From Anolis sagrei (lineage: Eukaryota; Chordata; Lepidosauria; Squamata; Anolidae), in contig NC_090034.1 in the NCBI RefSeq assembly GCF_037176765.1, forward strand, positions 19,724,375-19,788,374: a stretch of DNA of 64,000 nt. The letters are read 5' to 3'. The position numbers and the translations under genes were made by a program. Positions 44,901 through 58,100 of the stretch are shown here, one piece after another (positions within the stretch are counted from its first letter, which is position 1; each line of letters opens with the position of its first letter). Below the pieces are notes generated by a model. That model was not told the origin of the DNA. It saw only the letters and a program-made list of their open reading frames with translations, and searched no databases.

Positions 44901-47388
44901 TAAAACAGTGGTTGGGACCCTTCCTCATGGCTGAAATATTTTGGGAAACGTGTTTTAGCCTTTCAGCTGGGGAGGTTCTGGGTGGGATTTTGGGGGCAGT
45001 TGCATGTTTTAAAATGCATTTTAATTGTATTTATTTCTTTATCTGTATCTTTTAACCTAACACACACCAATACTGTTCAATTGACTTCTATTTTTTGTAT
45101 TTGGTTTATTTTAAATTAATAAAAGTGTGTGATTGTTAGCTGCCGTGAGCCCCCTCGAGGAGGAAGGCGGGTAAATACAAACAAAGCAAATAATAACAAC
45201 AACATTCATGGCCCACCATTTGGTAAAAAATGAAGAAAAGCCTGGTTGGCCTTCATGTCAAGCTTTTCATTGCAGTGGAGGAAGACTGTTTTTTCAGAGT
45301 GTCTCAACATTGGATAAGGATTAGTCTTTTCCTCCCTCTCAATACCACTTAAATGATTCCTCCTGCATTACAAGTAGGACCCTAATAAACTTCTACTAAA
45401 ACACACCTTGCAGTTTTTTTTAAAAATCTCAGTGTGACATATTAGGAAAAGATAAGATCCCTTATCCCTGATTACTATTTAGTGAAACTGCAAGGCCAGA
45501 TGACAACATCTCGTTGGAAGATATTTACTCTGCAAGCTGATTCCCAACATCTGGCCTATACTTAAGCTATCTTAAGTCGTTTAGTATTCTAGAAAACTGC
45601 TTGTCTCATCTTCAGCTGCTTTTATAGTGTCTTGAATATATGTTACTATAATCTGATGCTCTTGGTCCCATCAGGTTAACAATTAACTGGGATCCGACTG
45701 GTCATGAATTCCTTTGCATGCTTCATTGAATTTCCTGAGCCTTGTTCATGCAATTGCTTGAAACAACTGGCCCATGCTGTGTAGTTCGGAACAATCCTTT
45801 TAGAAAGAGTGGCGGAGGAAGACTAGAGCAATGTTGGGCAGAATTTGGGGTTAATTTTATCTTTATACCATTCCCTTTAAAACACTGGTTCTCAACCTGT
45901 GGGTCCCCAGATATTTTGGCCTTCAACTCCTAGAAATCCTAACAGCTGGTAAACTGGCTGGGATCTCTGGGAGTTGTAGGCCAAAACACCTGGGGACCCA
46001 CAGGTTGAGAACCACCACTTTAAAAGAAAACACAGCTTGAAGCAACATATGCAAGTTAATGATTACTGCGGTGTGGGAAACAGCAGCTAATCAAACGCTT
46101 CTGAGCAAATTTCTTATGGCCATCTTTGCTAGGGAAGAAAGTCCAAGGTGACCTTAGGAAGAACACTCTTCCTATGGCTTGGTTGCCCTTTGGGGCCTAA
46201 CGATGGCTGAATCTACACTGGCAAATAATGCAGCCTGAATTGCACTGTATGGTCAGTGTAGAGCCATATAATGCAGTTCAAATTGCAGTATGTGGGTTTA
46301 CACTGTCCACACACAGTATCTTAGCTCAAAGTGCATTATTTGACATTGTAGATCCAGCCAATGTCACGCTTTCTGTTTGGATTCCGTCCTATGTAAACAA
46401 ATATGTCCCCCTTCCAACATTCCTAGTATTAGTGTTCTTTAAACGGGTGCATCATCTTCTTTTTCTGTTGTTTGTAAATTTCAATACTTTCCCCAGTGCT
46501 GTCAATGAAAGCAGAACTTGGAAATGCACGTAAATATTTTGTACATTCTTTATTTTGTTAAAGCCAGGAAAGGTTTCTATAAAGAGGACCAATAAGACAT
46601 CAGCATTAGGAAAAGACTAAGAGGTGTATTGCGTGAAACCTCTAATTTCATATTACCCTATATGCTGTTTTTTAAAAAAAACAATTTTAGGAAAAGTTTA
46701 AAAAGTTGGAACTGGCTCTTTGGAGATAAATACTTATTTTTCTTTCTATGCAGCAAGAAGAATTTAACTGGCTTTTACGGGAGGAGGTTCATAGTGTTCT
46801 CCGGCAACTGCAGGAAATTCTGAAGGTATTTACAAAACATCCCCATTACTTTCAATTGTGCTTTTTCTCTTCAGATGACTAACCTTATTATCAGCGACTC
46901 AGCGATTTGTATCACAAAACGGTCTTGAACATTGCTGTGGGTTCTGCTGTTTTATTCCCTTATCAAAGTTTATGTTCATATGGAAGAAGTCACTGCAAGC
47001 CAGATAGAGGGGTCCCCAGTGAGGAGCCCAGGCCAGTTTCACAAGAAAGTCTGAAAAGGACCCTGCTGAAGACAGTTAGCTGCAAACCTGCTTTGCCTTC
47101 TCATTGTCCATTCCAGGTGGAGCTGGAAAGCACCTGAGTCAGTGGCATGAAGTTGCATTCCAAAACAAGGTGTTCTCATACATCCAATAAAAGCATTTCC
47201 ATTAAGAAAGTCCAACTATGGAAGACTAAGAGGCTGATTTCACCCTTCAGGAAACCTACACATCCCTCACCTGCTCCCACCAATATACAGGCAGTCCCCA
47301 AGTTACAAGCAAGATTGGTTATGTAGGTTTGTTCTTCATCAGAATTTGTATGTAAGTTGGAACAGGGATATATTTTAAGTGTCACTCC

Positions 47389-47425
<37 letters not shown>

Positions 47426-50400
47426 TAAAAGCTTTGGATATCATAGAGAGGGGTGAACCCCCTTGTGGCGTTTGTTTTGCTGTGTGTGCCTCTGCTCAGA
47501 AGATTTTGAAAAAGTTGGTTTGTTGTGGAAACAAGAACTGGCAATAAAGTTTCAGTGGAAATACCTTTTCCCCATAACAACTCTTCAGTTAGTGGCTTTC
47601 CCTTCTCTCACTTCCTGTTGTCTCATCCCCGTTAGTAACTATGAGTCATTTGTAAGTCAGATGTTTGTAACTCGGGGACTGCCTGTGTACATACATACGT
47701 ATCTCCCTTTGGGGCATATATTTTGATCTTCTTGAGCTCTAGCTTACTGCTTTTAAATGTTGGTCCCAACCCCAAATGGGATCTCCATGGGAGCTCAACG
47801 TTGGGGTCACGAAAAATTTGACTACAGCTAAAGGTTTTGGCACACCACTGATCTACACAAATCTGTTAGCAGCAGAAAACTTCAGAAAATGCTTCGCTGT
47901 GCACCACAAAAAAGGAGAATCAGCCTTTTTTGCAAGCATTGCAAATGCTGATTCGTTATATCTACGTGTGTTCACATTATCATTATCATTATTTATATCC
48001 TGCTTTTTCTCTCTGTATATATAAAAAGAGACTCAAAGTGGCTCACAATAAAACCAATTCATAAACATTTGACGAAAAAGTTTAAGAAGCACTGCTCTAG
48101 AGGGACATTTTACAGCAAGCATTTATTTTTGGGAAAAAAATCATCATTTTGTTTTTATTATTGGGGGCAGATTGTATACGTTCGATCTGTGGATTTTATT
48201 TTTGCAGGAAACAAAAGTAGTGTGTCCCTCAGTCTGTGCCAAAAGAAGAGTAGCCCTTCACACTCATTTTCCTCTCTTTCTCTCTCTCTTGCCTAGGAGG
48301 CATCCCATCGGTTCACGTTGCCTGTGGGAGGCTCAGAGGGACCCCTCAAGCAAGAGAACTTCATTCTGGGTAGTTCAAAGTATGTCTTGAGATCTTGGTG
48401 TCCTTTGTTTCCTCATAGCGGAGGCTTGTTCATGAGAAAAATATTAACATTTAAAGTCTTTGGTCATGGTTGGGCCTTCTGGCCCACTGAACTGTTCAGA
48501 AATGGGCTCTCAGATTGTCTCCCAAAGAGCTTCTCTACTGGACTGTCCAAAAACATTTAGCTTATATTGTGTAATGAGATTTAAACAGAAGCCTATGTTT
48601 GAGCTGATAAGATCTCTCATTATTCTCCTCCATAGTGGAATTTAAAGCATTTGCCTTCTCCTTTCCTTTGAATTCCTCCTCAGAAGTCACCTCTCTGGGC
48701 CATAACTTATTCTCACTGTAGCAGCGGCGTTTGCTGGCATACTTGCATTTCTGCTTTTTCTTCTTTCCCACTCATAGAGAGGTGCCATAGGAATAACAAA
48801 GGGAGATCAAGGAAAAAGACATGATGTGCTTCTTAGAAAGTGCAGTGCTTTTGAGAAGGACAGTTCATTCCTGCCCTTTTCCCTCTCTGAGGTACTATTG
48901 TTTCAATAGAAAGCATGGCTGCATGTCCTGTACTTTTTGCTGGTTGGACTGCAGTAAGTCGTGCCTTAGGACTTTGAATATAGCTGGATGTGTTTGAGAT
49001 AAAGGGATACACAATGCCTTCCCCTCCAAAAATCTTATAGAACCATTTGAGAAAAGCAAAGTGTTCATTTCTTTCATTGATAGGCAAAACTCCCTCCCTT
49101 TTAACAATAATGTGATCTGTTGCTTACCTGTATATTTTTCCTTGAGTCTGCTGATGCTGCTCTCTATAAGACAATAGCTCCACTTTGGGCAGCTTTAAAC
49201 ACTTAGTGACTTTAGAGTAGTGCCATTTGGGGAGAGCCATGTTGGTTTCAGCATTTGTTTACAACTCTGGAGATGAGGGGTTAAATCTTGCTCTGCTGTG
49301 GAAATCCTGGTTCAGTGAGTGGCCCTCTCAGCCTCAAAAGAAAGCCTTAACAAGCCTGCTCTGAAGAAATATTGCTAAGAAAACTCAGTAATAGGTTTAT
49401 CTTTAGGTCTCCATAAGCCAAAAAATGATATGAAGGCATTCAGAAACAACAAGTTGCAATATCTCAGCCTCCAGCACTCTAGTGGCCCTGGATGACTCTG
49501 AATCTTGGAGCCCCTGTGGTGCAATGGGTTAAACACTTGTGCCAGCATGATTGCTGGCTTACAGGTTGGCGGTTTGAATCTGAGGAGAGGGGTGAGCTCC
49601 CGTCTCAGCTCTGGCTTCCCATGCAGGGACATGAGAGAAGCCTCCCACAGGATGGTGAAACATCAAATATCCGGCCGTCCCCTGGGCAACGTCCTTGCAG
49701 ATGGCCAGTTCTCTCACACCAGAAGCAATTTGCAATTTCTCAAGTTGCTCCTGACACAAAGAAAAAAAACCCCTCTGAATCTTTTGGGAATACACTAAGG
49801 CCCCCCAAAACAGTGTTGTGTTTTGCTGCTATTTCTCCTATTGCTGCATTGTCACAATTAAAAAAAAAAAAAAACAGAACAGAGAAGCTGTTCTTTCCTG
49901 ACACTGCTCAAAAGATAACCTTCCCTCCATGCATTAGAGTTCAGTCCATGCTTTTTTCCTATTAGATTTGGCAGAGCCGGAATTCTTTCTCATCCCAATT
50001 TGCTTGAACATACAGTTTTCCTTGTTCCAGATATTGGTTCCAGACTGAATTTGAGATAGAAGTAGAGTCCTAAAATAGAGGACCTCCAGTACTTCACTTT
50101 TATTTGAAACCAACATACATATCATAATCAAATTCTGAACTGCGCCCAGTTCCTTTTCCTGTTATGGAAACAAAATACGCTTGTGTCTAGATAATAAACT
50201 GGGGTTGGCTTGCTAAATCTGGTGTCTTAAATTATGCTGTTTGCAATGTTATGGCAACTGTTAGGCTAAGAATTAGTACAAGGCCAGTCTTTATGCTTCC
50301 CATTGAAGTCCACTGTAAATATCCAAACTCTAGAAAGCTTTGATCTGCTCTTTAAGCCTGGGCAGACATCCTCAGAACTGTTTGGACACTGGATGTATTT

Positions 50401-53015
50401 TGCCTTCTTAACCATATTGTCTCTCATTCTAGTGCTGACCAGGTGAAAGGGGTCCTGACCCTTCAGGGAGATGCCCTGTGCCAGGCAGTAAGCATTTTTC
50501 CTATATGTTTTATGAGAAATTGGTATATGTCTTGGGAAAGACAAATTCATCTGCAGACAACCGTCTTAACATTTTATTCAACATTCTCATGTTTTGTTCC
50601 CTTGTGGTCATCAGATAAATTAACTGCCTGGTTTTGTTTGTTCTCTTGATCTCATTTTCATTTATCTTGTCTAACCACTTTTCAGTAACTTCAAGGATAA
50701 AGAGGCTCTTTTATAGCTGCTGAGTCCGTTTCCTCTTTAGAACAGGAAATCTCTCCAAGTTCCCTAGCCAAGTTTCTAGCATGTTGTTGTTGCCAGACAG
50801 AATTAATATTAATTTGATCAGGCATCGCTACTGCTTTCTACTGCAGTATTTGTGTGTCCTGCCCCCTCCCACAAACTAGAACAGCATATTGTACAATAGT
50901 TTGGGGATCGCTTATAGGGCTTTACAATGGATTCCCCAAATAGTTAAACCAGCCTCTCAATCTCAGTACACTGTTGATGTAATGCAAATAAATATGATCC
51001 CAAAGAATCACTGTGGAACATCTTTTGTCTCCTGTGAACTGTATATTAGGGCAGAAGCAGTGGCTCACAGATCCTGCATATTTTCAGAGCCCACAAATTG
51101 TCACGTTTCTGGTTGCAAAATTGCAACTTCTCTGCCAGTGATGCAAGAGGATATTGCATCGTCCCTTCATGCACTACATGCCTCCGAGAAACATAGAGTT
51201 GGAAGAGACCCCAAGGGTTATCCAATTCAACCCACTTCTGCCAGGCAGGAAAAGCACAATCAAAGCATCCCCAACAGATGGCCATCCAGCCTCTACTGAA
51301 AAGCCTCCAAAGGAGGAGCCTCCACTGCATTCTGTGGCAGTGAGTTCCACTGTTCAACAGCTCTTCTTATGGCCTGGAAGTTCTTCTTAATGTTCAGGTG
51401 GAATCTCCTTTCCTTTGTAAGGATGTTCCCTCAAACACCAGGCACCATGATCTCTGCCCCACTCTAGTTGTTTATGATTAAAGTGGGCGAGGTTCTGTGC
51501 CCAAGATGCTGCTTCCTTCAATACCTTACCCTTTTGTTTCATTGGAGGGATGGATTCTGCTGAGTTCACATTAGCTGAAGCATGCTGAAGACTAATAAAT
51601 GTGTTTGTCTGTGTCCCTCCTTGTCTCAGGATATAAATGTGAAAATGCCCAGAAACAACCAACTCCTACACTTTGCATTCCGGGATGACAAGCAGTGGAA
51701 ATTGCAGCAGGTATTTCATCTCCCAACATATTTTGTGTAAAGTTCTGCCTTGCAAGCATTTGTGGCCCTCCAAATATTTTCCCATGATATCTTATTATTT
51801 GCTGTTGTGCTGTCGCATGCTGGGCCTGTGCATAAGACTGTAGACAGGACATAAATTCTGTGTGCCCAACGGGACGCTGGGGCTGCCTCAGATTAAAGGC
51901 CCTTGGACCTCCCCAAAACAAAGTCTTTAGATTGCTTAAAGGTTCAACAAAGTTCTTTATTAATGAAAACAAACAGGTATTTCAAGGCTTTCTTAACAGT
52001 CTATAGGCTCTTTCAATCTTGTCCACAGGGAACAGGCACTATCTTCATGACTGGTATTTTAACTAATGGGGAAATCCTTAACTTCTAATCTGAGCAGTCT
52101 TTCTTTGCCTCTGTTGGCGTGGAGCCCCTGTACCCGGTACCAACTGCGTCTGGCTTCTGCGAGTGACCCTTACCAAGCAGAGCTTTGTAGACTTCCAGGG
52201 AAAAAGGAGTTCAGGTTTCGGTGGTGGCTGGCTGAAGTCCCTCAGCAAAGGAGCTGTAAGGCTGTATGATCCTCGGCCAAGCTGTGGGGCTGTATCTCCC
52301 CGGCCAAGCCATGGGCTCTATAACCCCGGCCAAGCTGTAGGCTGTATATCTCCCCGGCCAAGCCATAGAAGACGAAGCTTTCTATAGGAGCTCTTGGTAT
52401 TATGTCTTGCATGAAAAGCTGCTCTGTGTGGACTGAACCAAAAATGCTCCTATTCCCTCCAAAAACTTAAAAAGGGGGCGGGACCAGGGAACCCAACCAT
52501 AATTGACAGGTGGCTTGCCCCATGATTGCAGCCAAAAGAAGCCACCTATCTGCAGAGTCCCTGGAACTCAGGACTACAACGAACATTAAATGCACAGCAA
52601 ACAAAATTGGAGCTCCTGGTGCAGTTGTACCTGCACAGCTGTGCCTTGCAGACTTCTGTCATTTAGATTTTAAGTATATTAAATTCTAAACTTTTATAGC
52701 AGAATAAAAAATATTGGTGCTGCTCTGGCAAAGTGTTCACTGTGCCACCAATGAGTGAAGAATCAAACCCACTTTTCAGGTATTGTTTTAATTGTACATG
52801 CGGCCCACTCATTGTCATTATGGTTGTTCATTGCATTCTTATGTTTTGTGTATATTGCTTATTGTTTTTGTATTTTACTATGTTGTTGTTTGCATTTTGG
52901 TTTTTATTTTATTGTATTTTATTTCATTGTAATTTGTTGTTTGGGCTTGGCCTCATGTAAGCCGCCCCGAGTCCCTGTTAGGGAAGATGGTGGCAGGGTA
53001 TAAATAAAATTTATT

Positions 53016-53057
<42 letters not shown>

Positions 53058-55144
53058 CTTGTATAAGTCATACTGAGAACATTAGTAAAGGTAAAGGTTT
53101 CTCCTTGACATTAAGTCTAGTTGTGTCCAACTCTGGGGGGTGGTGCTTATCTCCATTTCTAAGCCGAAGAGATAGCGTTGTCCGTAGACACTTCCAAGGT
53201 CATGTGGCTGGCATGACTGCATGGAGTGCCGTTTCCTTCCTGCCGGAGCGGTACCTATTAATCTACTCACATCTGCATGTTTTTGAACTGCTAGGTTGGC
53301 AGAAGCTGGGGCTAACAGCAGGAGCTCACCCCATTCCCCAGATTCGAACCATTAACCTTTTGGTCAGCAAGTTCAGCAACTCAGTGGTTTTACCTGCTGC
53401 ACAACTGCGGGCTATTTCATTACCTCTAATAAATACATAAATGTTTAAAAGATCAGGAGACTGTAGAGCAGCTCAACAATATTTTAGATAGAAACAGACT
53501 GGTGGCCTGAGCAGGAAATGTCCTAACTCTCCCAACTTTGCAAACAGATTTCTAAACAAGCATGAAAGCTGCCATATTCAATCCCAATCACCTATGGGCT
53601 TGTATGAGCAATGTCTTCTAAAGCTTAGAACGCAGATGAGCGAGGCATGAACTTTAAATACCCACACAGTGTTCTTCCTCCATTGATAATATTTATTGCT
53701 GCAGATGTGCAGATTTAGCCAACATTCATGTGATTGCTCAACTAAGATTTTTTTTTCAGTTTGGCCATAATCCCTCTTGTTCTTCTTGTACAATTTAAAA
53801 ATCCGAAAACCAAAATCAGCATCCTGATTCAGTATCAAAAATTAACTTCACCTGATGGTCACATGAGACAATGTATGCATCTTTTTTTCTAATCTAATAA
53901 TAATAATAATACTTTATTTATACCTCACCACCATCTCCCCGAAGGGACTCAGGGCAGTTCACAAAAGCACTCAGTAGTGCAAACACAGAAAGTACAACAA
54001 GTGCATAAACAATAAGACAATAGCAATAACAAATAATGTAACATCATAAAACTCTACTAGTTAAAATTCAATAAAATGCAACAGTGGCTGCAGAAACAAA
54101 ATAAACTGTAATTAATATAATTAATATAAAGTGCTAAGATGAAATAATAACTAAGTCCTTGGGTATAATCATTAAAGATTCCTAATTTGCTCTTAAGAGG
54201 CAGAGGAATGGGAGCTCCTGACCCTGGAGGTATTCTTCCTCTCTGTTGCCTTTCCTGTGAAAATCACCTCCCTAAAAATGCTGATCACATGAGAGGAAAA
54301 TGGCATTATTGGCTGTTTTCTACCCAGAGCGACTAGCAGCAAATCTGCATGTGTATATTCAGTATATTGCCAGTTTTGATTCAACATGTTGTTTACTTTT
54401 CTAGATTCAGGATGCAAGGAATCACGTCAACCAAGCAATCTATCTGCTCACCAATAGAAGCACCAATTACCAGTTCAAAACTGGGTCTGAGGTCATCAAG
54501 GTGAGCCAGGGGTCTGGTTTTCCAAGAATGGCACAAAATGAAGCCTGACTTTGCTTCCATGGCAACAACAGCTTTTCTGGCCAAGGAAGCTTCTGCCTTG
54601 AGCTTGATGGGGCTGAGCCTTTTGCATTTAAAGATACACTAGTGACAGGGTTTGGATGACTGCTTGGGAGCATGGAGTTGTGCTGTTGAACTAGACAGTA
54701 CTGGATTAGATGGGACTGCTGGCCTGAGATATAACCCTTGGGAAAGGTGCAGGGGCCCAAAATGGCTGCAGTCTTTCCACAGTGATAACGGACTGCCACT
54801 GAGATTGTCTATACATATCTGACTGAGTCACTATAACATATTGTGTTCCTATGTCTTACATGATCATCTTCTTTCCGTGGCAGCTAATGGATGCAGTGAT
54901 GTTGCAACTGACCAGAGCTCGAAACCGACTCACCACACCGGCTACTTTGACATTGCCAGAAATCGCTTTGAGCGGCCTCACGGTAACTTGTCACCACTTA
55001 TACTTAGGCTCCAGATAGGCCTGCCCCATATACGAAGTGCTTCAGGCATCTGGGTTTGTACAGACATCAGCCAGAAGATGCCAGCCGCATTTAAAACAGA
55101 CAGGCCTCTGCGGCTTTTTATGTGTAATTTGGAGCTACTTACTA

Positions 55145-55190
<46 letters not shown>

Positions 55191-58100
55191 TATTTGTATT
55201 CCACCCTTCTCACCCCGAAGGGGACTCAGGGTGGATCACAGCACACATACACGACAAACATTCAATGCCGCTTTGTATAGGCAATACACAGACAGACAGA
55301 ACAGAAGGAGGTGCCGTGGAAGGATGGACTCAAGACCAGGGGCGGCTGCTGTTCTGTCCTCTGTGATGAAGAGCCATCAGAACTTCCTCCTTCCTTTTGA
55401 TTGCCCAGCATTTTCTGATCTTCTTTCTTTATGGTGTCCTAAAATACCTCCCTGCTTTTAGTGGTACCTAATTTCTCTAATCACATCTAAAGCTGTTTTT
55501 GAATTGCTTAGCTAAACAATGAGTTAGGCTGACAGTTGACAGCTCATGCAAACTTGAAACATTTTGGTTGATAGATCTTATAATTGCTGATTTATCAGCT
55601 GTGCTAAACCTCTGGCTTGTGTTTGCTTGGGACTGGTGCTTGCTCTTCATGTTCTGATTGGATAAAACTGTGTGATTTAGGGCTGCTGGGTCACTTCTAG
55701 ATTCCTATCCCTTGTTGCATTATTTCATGCTTTATTGAAGGGCCAGGACCTTAATGACACGGTTTATTGTTATTTATTACTTGCCTTCGTACAATATTCA
55801 TGGTTTAAATCAGGCATGGGCAAACTTTGGCCCCCCAGTTTGTGTTTTGGACTTCAACTCCCACAATTCCTAACAGCCTCAGGCCCTTTCCTTAAGCGGC
55901 TGAGGGGGAAAATCAGGCTGTTAGGAATTGTGGGAAGGGGCCTGAGGCTGTTAGGAATTGAAGTCCAAAACACCCGGAAGGAGGGCCCAAGTTAGCTCAT
56001 GCCTGATTTAAACTATATAATTGGGTCTATATTGTGAATGTGTATTATTAGAAGCCTTCTGTGGGTGGTTAGACCTACAAATCAAGCTATAAATAATGGT
56101 ATATCTTCCCTCTCTGTGCAGAAGATGTTCACTCCTGGTCTGCCTCCAGACATCCTGGTGAATTTCTACATCAACTTGAACAAACTCTGCTTGACAGTCT
56201 ATCAGTTACATGCCCTGCAGCCCAGTTCCACAAAGGTATTGGTGGCCTTACCGACTGTCTCTTCTGAAATTAGATTAATACAAAACAGATCAGGTTCTCC
56301 CTAAGGGGACCATCTCTTGCCGCTAGAAGAGAGATCGGCATTCATTCCAACTCCGAAGTGAAGGGGAAACCTTGCTGTTCTTGCATCTGATGGTTGTAAA
56401 CAATGCTAAGAACTGTATTATCTTGTTTGAAATGTTACAAGTTGTAATCTTTCGTTCCCTTTCAGAACTTTCGGCCTGCTGGAGGGTCCATTCTCCATAA
56501 CCCAGGGGCCATGTTGTAAGTACCATTCTGGCAGTTGGTGAGGGAGAGACGGATAAGAAATAAAATTATTATTATTATTAATAATAATAATAATTTTTTC
56601 ATGTCAGAATCGACTTGAGAAACCACAAGTTACTTCTGGTATGAGAGAATTGGCCATATGCAAGGACATTGTCCAGAGGATACCTGGATGTTTTGATGAT
56701 TTATCATCCTTGTGGGAGGCTTCTCTCATATCCCCGCATGGGGAGCTGGAGCTGACAGAAGGAGCTCATCTGTGCTCTCCCCAGATTCGAACTTCTGACC
56801 TGTCAGTCATCATAATGATAGGACTGCAGAGAGCTGCAAATCTGGTTTTATTGTGAGCTTCTTTAAGTCTCTTTTTTGGAGAGATAAAACAGGGTAATAA
56901 TAATAATAATAATATTGTCGAAGGCTTTCATGAGCGGAATCACTGGGTTGCTGTGAGTTTTCTGGACTGTATGGCCATCTTCCAGCAGCATTCTCTCCTG
57001 ACATTTCATCCACATCTATGGCAGGCATCTTCAAAGATTGTGAGATATGTTGGAAACTCGGCAAGTGAGATTTATTTTACTATGGAATGTTCACAAGAGT
57101 TCTTTCTCTCACCATGGACATTATTCCACAGTATATAAACCCCACTTGGCTAGTTTCCAACTCACAGCAAGCCAATAATAATACTGGTAGACACACATTG
57201 GGGCGCCTCAAATGTTAGTCTTGTTTCTGTGTATAATTGACCCAATGAGAACAATAATAATAACAACCACATCATCAAAATATCCATCTCATTTCTTTCC
57301 AGTGAATACAACAACCAAAGATATGAAGTCAGCCATGTTCATAAGGTGGAGTGTGTCGTACCTTGGTTAAACGATGCCCTCGTTTTCTTCACGGTATCAT
57401 TGCAGCTCTGCCAGCAGCTAAAGGACAAGGTGAGGTGGTAGAAAAGGTGTTTTTGGCAAAAAATGAATGTTTTGGGGGGAGACTGTGGCTATTGGAAGTG
57501 TAATTGACTTGCCAAGGTGATACATTTGAGGATTTACATATGTTTGGTTTTATATTTATTGCTAAAGGACAACTATGAGTAAGGTAAACAGACCAAGAGT
57601 TTAACTTAGGGTATATATATCGGGGCCCTATGGTGGCACAGTGGGTTAAACTGCTAAGCTGCTGAACTTGCTGACCAAAAGGTTAGGGATTTGAATCTGG
57701 GGAGTGGGGTGAGCTCCCTCTATTAGGCCCAGCTTCTGTCAACCTAGCAGTTCAAAAACATGCAAATGTGAGTAGATCAATAGATACCCCTTATTGATCT
57801 ACTTACAGAAGGTAGGTAATGGTGTTCCATGCAGTTATGCTAGCCACATGACCTTGGAGGTGTCTACAGACAACACTGGCTCTTCGGCTTAGAAATTGAG
57901 ATGAGCACCACTCCCCAGCGTTGGATTCAACTAGATTTAATGTCAGGGGAAACGTTTAATTACCTTTACCTTTTAAAAAGACGACTATGAGTAAGACCTG
58001 GAGTTTATTAAACTTGTATATCTCCTGCCAAGGATGAGGCAAAGGTCCTGTTTAGTCCAGTTGCCCATGCGAAGCCCACAAACCGCTTCCCTCAATACAT

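Noticed and set aside
47390-47425. CRISPR-like regular repeat
   Set aside because: Simple (GATA)n microsatellite without spacers. The 58-bp array at 6843 also lacks spacers.
55817-56010. 8-bp target duplication around this MITE
   Set aside because: Flanks gtttaaat and atttaaac are reverse complements, not direct repeats; the site is simply palindromic.
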